Assembly (NCBI RefSeq): GCF_017995835.1
Contig: NZ_JAGOID010000026.1
Span: 1 to 32,086, forward strand
Direction of reading: 5' to 3'
Length of the DNA stretch: 32,086 nt
Source: Amaricoccus sp.
GTDB lineage: Bacteria; Pseudomonadota; Alphaproteobacteria; Rhodobacterales; Rhodobacteraceae
Shown: piece after piece, positions 14,769-23,365 of the stretch
How the letters are laid out: the number at the start of each line of letters is the position of its first letter
How positions within the stretch are numbered: position 1 is the stretch's first letter
Position numbers and translations under genes: made by a program
The notes under the pieces: generated by a model
Seen by the model: only the letters and a program-made list of their open reading frames with translations
Databases searched by the model: none
Told to the model about the DNA's origin: nothing

Positions 14769-15917
14769 CTATCGCGGACCTCGCGGCTTGGCGGCGGGCT
14801 TCAGCCGCCAGCTCCGACCCGGACGGATTGCATCGCGTCCCTTGCGATCGACCTGCGCCAGGCCCGCAAGCGTCGCCTGCACGTCGGCGATCGCTTCCGG
14901 CCGGAGCCGGTAGTACTGGTGCCGGCCGTGCGACAGCGTCGTCTCGCTGATGTCGCGGCAGTCGATGGCGAATACCCGCTCGCTCACCCGGTCGAGATTC
15001 TGCGGCCCGTCCGCGCCCAGCCGGTCGGCCATGCCCTTGGTCCGGTCCGAGATGGTCAGGGCGACGTCGTTGTTCGCGTGATAGACGAAGACCTGGTTGG
15101 CGAGCTGGTCGAGCGCCTTGAGCTTGAGCGGCTCGTGGAGCGCGTCGTGGTCCTCGTCCGCCGCCATCAGGAAGGCGCTGTCGAAGATCCGCGGCGTGCG
15201 CCCCTCGTTCAGCTCGACGAACTTCCTCAGCGCATGCCGAAGGGCCCAGTTGCCCATGCTGTGCGCCAGGATGTGGAGCCGCCGGGTGCATTGCTGAAGC
15301 GCGTTGCGATCGGGCACCTCGCCGCGCCGCTGGGCCTCGAGGATCGTCTCCCGGTCCTCCCGCCGCATCTGTTCGAGGAACTCCACGAGCCGCTTCAGAG
15401 CGCGCCCCATGGCGAGCCCCGACGCCTCCGCGTCCTCGCGGTCGGAGAAGTAGCTCCAGGCGGGAGCCACCTGCCCGTCCGAGGGCCAGGAGAACAGAAC
15501 CACCAGCACCTTCTGTTTCGACGAGGAATAGAGCGATTGCAGCGCCGCCGCCCGGATCACCGAGTTCTCGAAGGTGTTGGCGAAGCCGTGCAGGTATACG
15601 ATGACGTCGAGGTTCTCCGCCTTGAGCTTCACGCGAAGCTCCTCGAACATCTTGCCCGAGCCGAGCTTCTGGCCGGCGACCTCGGGTTTGGTGGCGTCCA
15701 GCGTTTCGGCGAAGATGCGGACCTTGCCGACGCTCCAGGCGTCGTCGTCCTTGGCGTCGGTCCCCTTGAGCCGCGCCTCGGCGACGCCGACCCGGAAGCA
15801 CTGCGGCCCGGCGGCGTTGAACCGGGGGCCGAAGATCTCCGAGGCGGGCGCGACGACCTCGCCGGGTTGGTTCTCGATCAGAAGCTCGCGGTTGCTGGCG
15901 AAATAGATCTCGGCCAT
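14769..15917 (-). CDS. Alpha/beta hydrolase (DUF900-like)
   Basis: A 382-aa protein with an alpha/beta hydrolase core in the style of PF05990. The oxyanion strand is VIVYLHGFANTF, the nucleophile elbow AHSMGNWAL (G-x-S-x-G with Ala first), and likely later acid and base residues are in AADEDHDAL and SHGRHQYY. The first 100 residues have no recognised domain. ATG 15917 is preferred to the TTG one codon upstream; GGGGGACG precedes it. There is no signal peptide. DUF900 proteins are conserved serine hydrolases of unknown substrate. Divergent from the small membrane protein gene and convergent with patatin across repeat A. Confidence 0.85.
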   Translation of the reverse strand: MAEIYFASNRELLIENQPGEVVAPASEIFGPRFNAAGPQCFRVGVAEARLKGTDAKDDDAWSVGKVRIFAETLDATKPEVAGQKLGSGKMFEELRVKLKAENLDVIVYLHGFANTFENSVIRAAALQSLYSSSKQKVLVVLFSWPSDGQVAPAWSYFSDREDAEASGLAMGRALKRLVEFLEQMRREDRETILEAQRRGEVPDRNALQQCTRRLHILAHSMGNWALRHALRKFVELNEGRTPRIFDSAFLMAADEDHDALHEPLKLKALDQLANQVFVYHANNDVALTISDRTKGMADRLGADGPQNLDRVSERVFAIDCRDISETTLSHGRHQYYRLRPEAIADVQATLAGLAQVDRKGRDAIRPGRSWRLKPAAKPRGPR

Positions 15918-15984
15918 CAAGCGTCGTCCCCCTATGCGTCAGCCTCCAATGCCACGATCCTAGCACGCCCGAGGTCCCCGCGAT

Positions 15985-16341
15985 ATGTCCCTGTCCCTCG
16001 CCTCGCCGCTGGCCGCCGCCGCGCTCCTTCTCCCCTCGCTCGCCTTCGCCGGACTCACGCTGATGCGCGATGCGCCGGCGGAATGGGGGCGGGCGGCGCT
16101 GATCGCCTGGACCGCGCTTGTCGCCGCGGGCCTCGGCGGCGCGGCGGGGGGCGGGCCGCTCGCCGCCGCGCTCCTCCTGGGCTTCGCCGCGATCATGATC
16201 GGCGGCCCGCCCGGCCTCGCCGTCGCGGCGCTGGCCGCGGCCGCGCCGCTCGTCCTCGGGACGCCCCCGACGCCGCGCTGGACGCTCGCCGCTCTCGCGG
16301 CGCTGCCGGCCCTCGCCGCCCTGCGCCAGGCGCTGGCCTGA
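15985..16341 (+). CDS. Small hydrophobic membrane protein, family not recognised
   Basis: A 118-aa product that is almost entirely Ala/Leu/Gly, with about four predicted membrane helices (residues 5-24, 35-52, 58-75, 78-92 or so). ATG 15985 has GAGG about 10 bp upstream. No polar catalytic motif is visible. It is divergent from the hydrolase gene and 109 bp upstream of the amino acid transporter operon, same direction. Such composition can arise by chance in GC-rich DNA, but the start context and strand continuity favour a real gene. Confidence 0.55.
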   Translation: MSLSLASPLAAAALLLPSLAFAGLTLMRDAPAEWGRAALIAWTALVAAGLGGAAGGGPLAAALLLGFAAIMIGGPPGLAVAALAAAAPLVLGTPPTPRWTLAALAALPALAALRQALA

Positions 16342-16450
16342 GCCCCGACACGGGCCCGAAGCGACAGGCGCGCGCGAAGGCGCTTGACCTGCGCGCGGGC
16401 TCAACTACCAATCGTGGGACAGGGGGCATAACCCCGACAGGGAGCTGGAC

Positions 16451-17203
16451 ATGAGAAACCTGATCGCGGCGGCGTTCTGCCTGGCGACGACACCGGCCTT
16501 CGCGCTCAACGTCTGCGTCGAGGGCGCCTATCCGCCGTTTTCGGAGACGTCCGCCGACGGTTCGCTCGTCGGATTTGACATCGACATGGCCAACGCCCTC
16601 TGCGAGCAGGTGGGCGAAACCTGCACGCTGGTCAAGGTCGACTGGGACGGCATCATCCCCGCCCTCCTCGAGAAGAAGTGCGACGCCATCGTCGCCTCGA
16701 TGTCCTCGACCGAGGAGCGCAAGCAGGTCATCGACTTCACCGCCAAGTACTACCAGGTTCCGAACGAGTTCGTCGGCCGCGCCGACAGCGGCATCGACCC
16801 GGCGGCTCCGGGCGGGCTCGACGGAAAGGTGGTGGGCGCGCAGCGCGGCACGATCCACCAGGCTTACGTGGAGAAGCACTATCCCGGCGTGCAGCTCACC
16901 CTCTACGGCAGCCAGGACGAGGCGATCCTCGACCTGACCTCCGGCCGCATCGACCTCATCGTCGGCGACGCGATCCAGCTTGAGGAGGGCTTCGTCAACA
17001 CGCCGGCGGGCGAGGGCTACGCCCGCGTCGGCGAGCAGTTCTTCGATCCCGAGATCCACGGCGAGGGAGCGGCCGTCGGCGTGCGAAAGGGCGACACCGA
17101 GCTTCGCGACAAGCTCTCGGCGGCGATCCTCGCGCTCCGCGAGAGCGGCAAGTACGACGAGATCCAGAAGAAGTACTTCAAGATCGACATCTACGGTTCC
17201 TGA
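16451..17203 (+). CDS. Polar amino acid ABC transporter, periplasmic binding protein
   Basis: A 250-aa family 3 solute-binding protein related to HisJ and LAO proteins. The signal peptide is MRNLIAAAFCLATTPAFA. The mature protein starts with VCVEGAYPPFSE and continues with the conserved GFDIDMANALCE (family signature), WDGIIPALLEKKCDAIVASM and the ligand-contact region SSTEERKQVIDFT. The pocket acidic residues after TSGRIDLIVGD suit a cationic or polar amino acid. GGGAG precedes the ATG. First gene of a three-gene operon with two permeases; the ATPase is missing from the cluster. Confidence 0.9.
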   Translation: MRNLIAAAFCLATTPAFALNVCVEGAYPPFSETSADGSLVGFDIDMANALCEQVGETCTLVKVDWDGIIPALLEKKCDAIVASMSSTEERKQVIDFTAKYYQVPNEFVGRADSGIDPAAPGGLDGKVVGAQRGTIHQAYVEKHYPGVQLTLYGSQDEAILDLTSGRIDLIVGDAIQLEEGFVNTPAGEGYARVGEQFFDPEIHGEGAAVGVRKGDTELRDKLSAAILALRESGKYDEIQKKYFKIDIYGS

Positions 17204-17224
17204 CGCGCGCGGCGGGACGCCCGG

Positions 17225-17914
17225 ATGGAGCAGCTCATCGCCTACGCGCCGTTGCTCGCCAAGGGCGCGCTTGTCACCATCGCGCTGGCGATCGTGTCGC
17301 TGGCGCTCGCCACCGCGCTCGGCGCGCTCGGCGCCGCCGGCAAGATCGGCGGCGGCCGCATTTCGAACGCCCTGGTGCAGATCTACACAACGATCGTGCG
17401 CGGCGTGCCCGACCTCGTGATGATCCTGCTCATCTATTTCGGCGGCCAGCGTCTGGTGAACGTGGTCATGGGCGCCTTCGGGAGCGGGCCGCTCTCCGTG
17501 TCGCCGTTCCTCGCCGGGATGCTGGCGATCGGCTTCATCTACGGCGCCTACCTGACCGAGACCTTTCGCGGCGCCTACATGACCATTCCCCGCGGCCAGA
17601 CCGAAGCGGCGCAGGCCCTCGGCCTGCACAGCTGGACGATGGTGCGCAAGATCATCGCCCCGCAGCTCATCCGCTTCGCACTGCCCGGTTACTCGAATGT
17701 CTGGCAGGTGCTGGTGAAGTCGACCGCCGTCGTCTCGGTGATTGGCCTCCAGGACCTCGTCGGCCTCGCCAACGACGCCGGCAAGACCGCGCGGCAGCCC
17801 TTCGTGTTCTTCACCGCGGTGCTGCTGGTCTACCTCCTCTTCACCTTCCTCTCGCAGCAGGTCTTCAACTGGCTGGAGCGGCGGCACGCGCTGGTGGGCC
17901 ATCATGCGCGTTGA
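17225..17914 (+). CDS. Amino acid ABC transporter permease (HisQ-like)
   Basis: A 229-aa inner-membrane protein with about five helices. It carries the MetI-type EAA loop that docks the ATPase (EAAQALGLHSWTMVRKIIAPQLI, centred near residue 130). The early IYTTIVRGVPDLVMILLIYF segment is typical of the HisQ/HisM/GlnP family. It begins 21 bp after the binding-protein stop and overlaps the second permease by 11 bp. Confidence 0.9.
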   Translation: MEQLIAYAPLLAKGALVTIALAIVSLALATALGALGAAGKIGGGRISNALVQIYTTIVRGVPDLVMILLIYFGGQRLVNVVMGAFGSGPLSVSPFLAGMLAIGFIYGAYLTETFRGAYMTIPRGQTEAAQALGLHSWTMVRKIIAPQLIRFALPGYSNVWQVLVKSTAVVSVIGLQDLVGLANDAGKTARQPFVFFTAVLLVYLLFTFLSQQVFNWLERRHALVGHHAR

Positions 17915-18596
17915 CCTCGTCCTCGAGAACTGGCGGCTCTTCGCCGCGGGCACCTGGATGACGCTCCAGCTCACCTTCCTCGCGCTCCTGATCGGCTTCG
18001 TCATCGCGCTGCCCTCCGGCATCGCCCGATCGCGCAAGACCCCGTTCTGGTCGCAGCTCGTCAACGCCTACGTCTATCTCTTCCGCGGCACGCCGCTCCT
18101 CGTGCAGACCTTCCTGATCTATTACGGCCTGTCGCAGTTCGAATGGGTCCGCGACAGCTGGGCCTGGACGTTCCTGCGCTCGCCCTGGTGGTGCGCGCTC
18201 ATCGCCTTCGCGCTGAACTCCGGGTCCTATGCGACCGAGATCATTCGAGGCGCGATCGAAACGACCCCGCGCGGCGAGATCGAGGCGGCGAACGCGCTGG
18301 GGCTGTCGAAGCGGCAGGTGGACTTCCTGGTGCTTATCCCCTCGGCGATGCGCCGGGCGTTGCCGCAGTACGGCAACGAGGTGGTGTTCATGCTGCACGG
18401 CTCGGCGATCGCCAGCGTCATCACGTTGCAGGACATCCTCGGGGCCGGACGGACGCTCAACGCCCGCTACTATCTCGCCTACGAGGGATTCCTCACCGCC
18501 GCCGCGCTCTACATGGTGCTGACCTTCGTTCTCGTCTTCCTGTTCCGCCAGCTCGAAGGGCATTACCTCAAGCACCTGCGGCCGCGGTCGGCCTGA
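17904..18596 (+). CDS. Amino acid ABC transporter permease (HisM-like)
   Basis: A 230-aa second permease of the heterodimer. ATG 17904 lies inside the 3' end of the HisQ-like gene (11-bp overlap), although the open frame reaches further upstream. The EAA loop is EAANALGLSKRQVDFLVLIP. The YLFRGTPLLVQTFLIYYGL segment is the family hallmark. No hisP-type ATPase gene follows: the next gene is an rRNA methyltransferase, 4 bp away. The ATPase must come from elsewhere in the genome, or be shared. Confidence 0.92.
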   Translation: MRVDLVLENWRLFAAGTWMTLQLTFLALLIGFVIALPSGIARSRKTPFWSQLVNAYVYLFRGTPLLVQTFLIYYGLSQFEWVRDSWAWTFLRSPWWCALIAFALNSGSYATEIIRGAIETTPRGEIEAANALGLSKRQVDFLVLIPSAMRRALPQYGNEVVFMLHGSAIASVITLQDILGAGRTLNARYYLAYEGFLTAAALYMVLTFVLVFLFRQLEGHYLKHLRPRSA

Positions 18597-18600
18597 AGTG

Positions 18601-19806
18601 ATGGACGGCCCGTCCGAGCCGCGCCCGGTCGTCCGGCTGGGGCCGAAGGTTTCGGCGCAGGTGATCCGCTGGGGCGCGCCTTGGGTCTATGCCGACCAGA
18701 TCGTCATGGACCGCCGGACGAAAGCGGTTCCCGCCGGGGCCGTCGTGGAGGTCCACGACGCCGAACGGCGGCCAATCGGGGCGGCGGCGTTCAACCCAGG
18801 CTCGAAGATCGCCGCGCGGATGCTCGACCGCGACCCCGCCGCCGCGATCGACGCGGCCTGGTTCGCCGCCCGCCTCCGCCGGGCGCTGGCGCTGCGCGAA
18901 ACCCTCCACGACGCGCCGTTCTACCGCCTCGTTCATGCCGAGGCCGACGATCTGCCGGGCGTGGTGATCGACCGGTTCGGCGACGCGCTCGCCGTGCAGC
19001 CGAACGCTGCCTGGGCCGAGGTCCGCCTTCCCGCCCTCGTCGCGGCGCTCCGCGAGGTGACGGGCGCCGCCGTCGTGGTCAAGAACGCCGGCGGCCGGGC
19101 GCGGGCGCTCGAGGGACTGCCCGAGGAGACCGTGCTGCTGCAAGGCGTCCTCGACGGCCCGGTTCCGACCCCGATGAACGGCGCCGTCTACCTTGCCGAC
19201 CTGCTCGGCGGGCAGAAGACCGGCCTCTTCTTCGACCAGCGCCCCAACCATGCGTTCGCCGCTCGGCTCGCGGCCGGTCGCAGCGTCCTCGACGTGTTCT
19301 GCCATGTCGGCGGCTTCGGCCTCGCCGCGCTTGTCGCCGGCGCGACCGACGTCCTTGGCGTCGACGGCTCCGCGCCGGCGCTGGCGCTCGCCGAGGGCGG
19401 CGCGCGCGCCTCGGGCGTCGCGGGGCGCTACGCCACCCGCAAGGCCGACGCCTTCGACGCCATGGCCGCGCTCGCGGCCGAGGGCCGCCGCTTCGGCCTC
19501 GTCGTCGCCGACCCGCCGGCCTTCGCCCCCAACAGGTCGGCGCTGGAGGCCGGTTTGCGCGCCTACGAGCGCGTCGCCCGGCTCGCGGCCGCCCTCGTGG
19601 AGCCCGACGGCTTCCTCGTGCTCTGCTCGTGCAGCCACGCCGCCGACCTCGGCCGCTTCCGCGAGGCGAGCCTGCGCGGCGTCGGTCGGGCCGGGCGCGG
19701 CGCGCAGGTCCTGCACACCGGCTTTGCCGGGCCGGATCACCCGACCCATCCGCATCTCGCCGAAAGCGCCTATCTCAAGGCGCTGTTCCTGCGCCTCGGG
19801 GCGTGA
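18601..19806 (+). CDS. Class I SAM-dependent rRNA methyltransferase (RlmI-like, COG1092)
   Basis: A 401-aa enzyme of the RlmI/YccW group, which methylates cytosine C5 in 23S rRNA. The N-terminal PUA-like domain spans about residues 5-85 (VIRWGAPWVYADQI). A central EEHEI-type linker domain follows. The methyltransferase core shows KTGLFFDQRPNH, motif I VLDVFCHVGGFGLAAL, the acidic VDGS and the motif IV VADPPAF. CSCSH provides the Cys-rich motif VI region. ATG 18601 is preceded by an in-frame GTG (18598) one codon earlier. It follows the transporter operon closely and overlaps the PIN gene (GTGA at 19803). Confidence 0.88.
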   Translation: MDGPSEPRPVVRLGPKVSAQVIRWGAPWVYADQIVMDRRTKAVPAGAVVEVHDAERRPIGAAAFNPGSKIAARMLDRDPAAAIDAAWFAARLRRALALRETLHDAPFYRLVHAEADDLPGVVIDRFGDALAVQPNAAWAEVRLPALVAALREVTGAAVVVKNAGGRARALEGLPEETVLLQGVLDGPVPTPMNGAVYLADLLGGQKTGLFFDQRPNHAFAARLAAGRSVLDVFCHVGGFGLAALVAGATDVLGVDGSAPALALAEGGARASGVAGRYATRKADAFDAMAALAAEGRRFGLVVADPPAFAPNRSALEAGLRAYERVARLAAALVEPDGFLVLCSCSHAADLGRFREASLRGVGRAGRGAQVLHTGFAGPDHPTHPHLAESAYLKALFLRLGA

Positions 19807-20354
19807 CGGCCGCGGCGGGCGGGGTGCGCGTCCTCATCGACGCCAACGTGCTGATGCCGTCGATCCTGCGCGCGATCCTGCTCGGCGCGGCCGCCGCGGG
19901 CGGCTTCGCGCCGCTCTGGTCGGCGCGCATTCTGGAGGAATGGGCCCGCGCCGCCCGCCGCCGCGGGCCCGCGATCGAGGCCGAGGCCCGCGCCGCCATC
20001 GCCGCGCTCCGCGCCGGCTGGCCAGCCGCCGAGATCCTGCCTCCGCCCGACCTCGAGGCGACGCTCGCGCTCCCCGACCCGGGCGACCGCCACGTGCTCG
20101 CCGCCGCCATCGCCGGCGGCGCCGAGGTGCTGCTGACCCGCAACCGCGCCGACTTCCCGCCGCGCGCGCTGGCCCGGCACGGCGTCCTGCCACGAGACCC
20201 GGACGGGTTTCTCTGCGACCTCCTCGCCGACGGTCTCGACCTCGGTCCTGTCGTCGCGACCGTCGCCGCCCGCACCGAGACCCGACCGGCGCTCCGCCCG
20301 CTCCTGAAGCGCGCCGGCCTCCCCCGCCTCCGCAAGGCGCTCGACCCCGGCTGA
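19803..20354 (+). CDS. PIN domain protein, putative ribonuclease
   Basis: A 183-aa protein if GTG 19803 (overlapping the upstream stop as GTGA) is used, or 176 aa from GTG 19824. The PIN fold residues are D13 in LIDANVLMPS, E45/E46 in ARILEEW, D92 and D95 in LPDPGDRHVLAAAI, and the LLTRNRADFP segment with N114 and D117. These would bind Mg or Mn for RNA cleavage. It resembles the PIN_3 group. PIN toxins (VapC) normally follow a small antitoxin gene; here the upstream partner is an rRNA methyltransferase and no antitoxin is seen. A housekeeping RNA-processing role linked to the rRNA enzyme is as likely as a toxin. Confidence 0.8.
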   Translation: MTAAAGGVRVLIDANVLMPSILRAILLGAAAAGGFAPLWSARILEEWARAARRRGPAIEAEARAAIAALRAGWPAAEILPPPDLEATLALPDPGDRHVLAAAIAGGAEVLLTRNRADFPPRALARHGVLPRDPDGFLCDLLADGLDLGPVVATVAARTETRPALRPLLKRAGLPRLRKALDPG

Positions 20355-20471
20355 TCCGATCCGCTGCAAGCGCCGGTCGGCGCGGCGGCGATCACGATCT
20401 TGCGGGCCGGGGGTCGTTGTGCCCCGGCGGCGCTGCGGCTAGGGTCCGCGGCGACGCGACAGGACCCGAAG

Positions 20472-21689
20472 ATGCAGGCAGGAGCGATGTTCTGGATCGT
20501 GGCGGCGGCGCTCGTGGTCGTCGCCGGCGGCGCCGTGCTGCGACCGCTCCTGCGGGGCGGGCGCGGCGCCGAGCGCCGGGCGAGCTATGATCTGCGCATC
20601 TATCGCGACCAGCTCCGCGAGGTGGAGAGCGACCTCGCCCGCGGCGCCATCACCGCCGACGAGGCCGAGGCCGTCCGCGTCGAGGTGTCGCGACGCCTGC
20701 TCGCCGCCGCCGACGCCGAGGCTGCGGAGACCGGGGCCGCGGCGGCGGCGCCGCGCGTCTCGCGACTGGCGGCCGGCGGGCTGGGCGCGGCGCTCGTCGT
20801 GGCGGCGCTCGGGATCTACGCGTCCCTCGGCGCCGCCGGGCGGCCCGACGCGCCGCTCGCCGAGCGACTGGCGGCGCTGGCCCAGGCCCGCGCCGAGCGG
20901 CCGGGCCAGGCCGAGGTCGAGGCCATGGCCGCCAGCGCCGCGCCCCCCGCGCCGGAGGCCCCCGCCCTGCCCCCGCAGGACGCGGCGCTTCTCGACCAGC
21001 TCCGCGCCGCCGTCGCCGCACGCCCCGATGACGCCCTGGGCCAGCGCCTGCTGGCGCGGACCGAGCTCTCGCTCGGGAACTGGACCGCGTCGCGCGCGGC
21101 GTGGCAGCGGGCGGTCGACATCCTCGGCCGCGCCGTGACGGCGCAGGATCTCGTTGGCCTCGCCGAGGCGATGATCCTCGCGACCAACGGCTACGTCTCG
21201 CCGGAGGCGGAGGCGCTGCTGACCCGCGCGCTCGCCATCGACCCCGACGAGCCGGCGGCGCGCTACTATTCCGGCCTCGCGCTGCTGCAAGGCGGCCGTG
21301 CGGACCTGACCTACACGCTCTGGACCCGCCTCGTCGCCGAGGGGCCGCCCGACGCGCCGTGGATCGCGCCGATCGCGGCGCAGATCGGCGAAGTGGCGGC
21401 GCTGGCCGGCCGGCCGGTCCCGCCGGGCGTCGCGCCCCCCGGGGCCGAGGCCTCGGACGCGGCGCGCGACGAGATGATCGAGAGCATGGTCGCCGGCCTC
21501 GCCGACCGGCTGGCGGCCGAGGGCGGTCCTCCGGAGGACTGGGCCCAGCTCCTCCGTTCGCTCGCGGTCCTCGGCCGGCAGGACGAGGCCAGGGCGATCT
21601 GGCGCGAGGCGCGCGAGGTCTTCGCCGCCGACCCGGCCGCGCTCGGGCTCCTGCGCGAGACGGCGGCGGCGGGCGGGCTGACGGAATGA
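20472..21689 (+). CDS. ccmI: Cytochrome c biogenesis protein CcmI
   Basis: A 405-aa membrane protein that presents apocytochrome c to the haem lyase. An N-terminal helix ([22 protein letters not shown]) precedes the conserved [20 protein letters not shown] segment. A second helix (about residues 100-122) separates it from a periplasmic TPR region (repeats around 180-300, such as [13 protein letters not shown]). ATG 20472 has AGGA 8 bp upstream; ATG 20487 is an alternative. It overlaps ruvX by 4 bp (ATGA). The ccmI-ruvX-DUF1289 order appears to be common in Rhodobacterales (from memory). Confidence 0.9.
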   Translation: MQAGAMFWIVAAALVVVAGGAVLRPLLRGGRGAERRASYDLRIYRDQLREVESDLARGAITADEAEAVRVEVSRRLLAAADAEAAETGAAAAAPRVSRLAAGGLGAALVVAALGIYASLGAAGRPDAPLAERLAALAQARAERPGQAEVEAMAASAAPPAPEAPALPPQDAALLDQLRAAVAARPDDALGQRLLARTELSLGNWTASRAAWQRAVDILGRAVTAQDLVGLAEAMILATNGYVSPEAEALLTRALAIDPDEPAARYYSGLALLQGGRADLTYTLWTRLVAEGPPDAPWIAPIAAQIGEVAALAGRPVPPGVAPPGAEASDAARDEMIESMVAGLADRLAAEGGPPEDWAQLLRSLAVLGRQDEARAIWREAREVFAADPAALGLLRETAAAGGLTE

Positions 21690-22171
21690 ACGCCGACGGC
21701 GGACCCTTCGACGACGCCATCGCCTTCGCCGCGGCGCTGCCGCCGCGCGGGGCGCTCGCCGGGCTCGACCTCGGGACGGCGACGATCGGCGTCGCGGTCT
21801 CCGACGTCGACCGGCGCATCGCCTCGCCGCTCCGCACCATCCGGCGCACGAAGTTCGGCGTCGACGCCGCCGCGCTGCTGGCCATCGTGACGGACCGGGC
21901 CATTGCCGGCCTTGTCCTCGGCCTGCCGCGCAACATGGACGGGACCGAGGGCCCGCGCGCGCAGTCGACGCGCGCCTTCACCCGCAATCTCGGCCGGCTC
22001 ACGCCGCTGCCGATCGCCTTCTGGGACGAGCGCCTCTCGACGGTCGCGGCCGAGCGGGCGCTGCTCGAGGCCGACGCCTCGCGCCGCCGGCGCGCCGAGG
22101 TGATCGACCACGTGGCGGCAGGGTATATCCTCCAGGGCATGCTGGACCGGCTGGCGAGGATCGCGCCGTGA
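21686..22171 (+). CDS. ruvX: Putative Holliday junction resolvase RuvX (YqgF)
   Basis: A 161-aa RNase H-fold protein. The first catalytic Asp is in [15 protein letters not shown], the Glu in FWDERLSTV and the last Asp in [13 protein letters not shown], all standard for RuvX/YqgF. Family members are implicated in pre-16S rRNA processing and Holliday junction resolution. The ATG overlaps the ccmI stop (ATGA), and its own stop overlaps the DUF1289 start (GTGA). Confidence 0.93.
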   Translation: MNADGGPFDDAIAFAAALPPRGALAGLDLGTATIGVAVSDVDRRIASPLRTIRRTKFGVDAAALLAIVTDRAIAGLVLGLPRNMDGTEGPRAQSTRAFTRNLGRLTPLPIAFWDERLSTVAAERALLEADASRRRRAEVIDHVAAGYILQGMLDRLARIAP

Positions 22172-22419
22172 GCGACGAGGTCTGGAAGCGGGCGGAGATC
22201 GAGAGTCCCTGCGTCAAGGTCTGCGTCATCCATCCCGAGACGCGGCTCTGCATCGGCTGCCACCGCAGCATCGACGAGATCGGCCGCTGGTCCGCCATGA
22301 CGCCCGCCGAGCGCCGGGCGGTGATGGCGGAGCTTCCCGCCCGCGCCGCCCTCCTCGCCCCGCGCCGCCGCGGCGGGCGCCGCGGCCGCCTCGCCCGCGA
22401 CTGCGCGGCGAACGACTGA
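22168..22419 (+). CDS. DUF1289 domain protein
   Basis: An 83-aa cysteine-motif protein starting at GTG 22168, overlapping ruvX by 4 bp. The pattern [19 protein letters not shown] then HRSIDEI and W[12 protein letters not shown] is the full DUF1289 (PF06945) signature. The four Cys probably bind zinc or an iron-sulfur centre. An Arg-rich tail follows. Function unknown. Last gene of the ccmI operon, followed by repeat B. Confidence 0.9.
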   Translation: MSDEVWKRAEIESPCVKVCVIHPETRLCIGCHRSIDEIGRWSAMTPAERRAVMAELPARAALLAPRRRGGRRGRLARDCAAND

Positions 22420-22452
22420 TACCGGCGAGTCTACCAAGCCGCGCGGCGCAAC

Positions 22453-22556
22453 ACGGGCTAACACGCGTGATAGATATGGTAACCACCTGAATACACACGA
22501 TAAAAACGTCAAAGGTCAAAAAACGTCCGCGAGTCGTTTCATGAGCCCGCCGGTAT
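22453..22556 (-). repeat. 104-bp interspersed repeat, copy B (inverted)
   Basis: Reverse-complement partner of 14584-14687, same length, five substitutions and no gaps. It lies between the convergent DUF1289 and znuB genes, the same kind of site as copy A. With copy A it encloses about 7.8 kb. Confidence 0.9.
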
Positions 22557-22570
22557 GACCTGCAAACGCG

Positions 22571-23365
22571 TCACTTCCGCAGCGCCGCGAGCCCGTTGGT
22601 GAGGAGAAGCAGGACGATGGCGGCCACCACGATGGTCGGCCCGGTCGGGCTGTCGAGCCGCATGGAGGCGCCGAGCCCCGCCAGCGCCGCCAGCGCCCCG
22701 ACCGCCGCCGCCCCGAACGCCATGACCTCCGGCGTGCGCGACAGCGGCCGCGCCGCCGCCGCCGGCACGATCAGCATGGCGGTGATCAGCAGGACGCCGA
22801 CGACCTTGATCGCGACCGCGACCAGCGCCGCGAGCGCCAGCGTCAACGCCAGCCGCTCGCGCGCCGAGGCGAGGCCGGCCGCCGCGGCGAGATCGGCGTT
22901 GAGCGTCGTCAGGATCAGATTGCGCCAACGCCAGACGAGCAGGCCGACGACCAGCGCCGCGCCCCCCCAGATCACCGCGAGATCGGCGCGCGACACGGCG
23001 AGAATGTCCCCGAAAAGATAGGCTTGCAGGTCGACCCTCACCCCCGGCAGGAAGCCGGCGGCGACGAGGCCGACCGCCAGCGCCCCGTGCGCGGAGACCC
23101 CGAGCAGCGTGTCCGCGGCATAGGTGCGGCCGGCCGCGGCGGTGATGACGAGCGCCATCGCCAGCGCGGTCAGCCCGACGCCGAGCGTCACCGGAAGCGA
23201 ACTCGCCAGCGCCAGCGTCACCCCGAGAAGCGCGGCATGCGCCGTCGCGTCGCCGAAATACGCCATGCGCCGCCACACGACGAAGCAGCCGAGCGGGCCC
23301 GCCGCCAGCGCCACGCCGACCCCGGCGAGAGCCGCCCGGACGAGGAAATCGTCGAACAGGCTCAC
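22571..23365 (-). CDS. znuB: Zinc ABC transporter permease ZnuB
   Basis: A 264-aa inner-membrane permease of the ABC-3 (metal) family with about eight hydrophobic helices. MAYFGDATAHAALLGV is the conserved ABC-3 segment and DLQAYLFGDILAV is typical of ZnuB. VVGVLLITAMLIVPAAAA is the late signature. It starts at GTG 23365 overlapping the znuC stop (GTGA). Third gene of the zur-znuC-znuB operon; imports zinc captured by ZnuA. Confidence 0.93.
   Translation of the reverse strand: MSLFDDFLVRAALAGVGVALAAGPLGCFVVWRRMAYFGDATAHAALLGVTLALASSLPVTLGVGLTALAMALVITAAAGRTYAADTLLGVSAHGALAVGLVAAGFLPGVRVDLQAYLFGDILAVSRADLAVIWGGAALVVGLLVWRWRNLILTTLNADLAAAAGLASARERLALTLALAALVAVAIKVVGVLLITAMLIVPAAAARPLSRTPEVMAFGAAAVGALAALAGLGASMRLDSPTGPTIVVAAIVLLLLTNGLAALRK

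Noticed and set aside
14628-16454. Possible long gene starting inside repeat A
   Set aside because: Beyond the repeat the frame is antisense to the alpha/beta hydrolase and has no family resemblance. Only the short repeat-internal part was considered as a finding.
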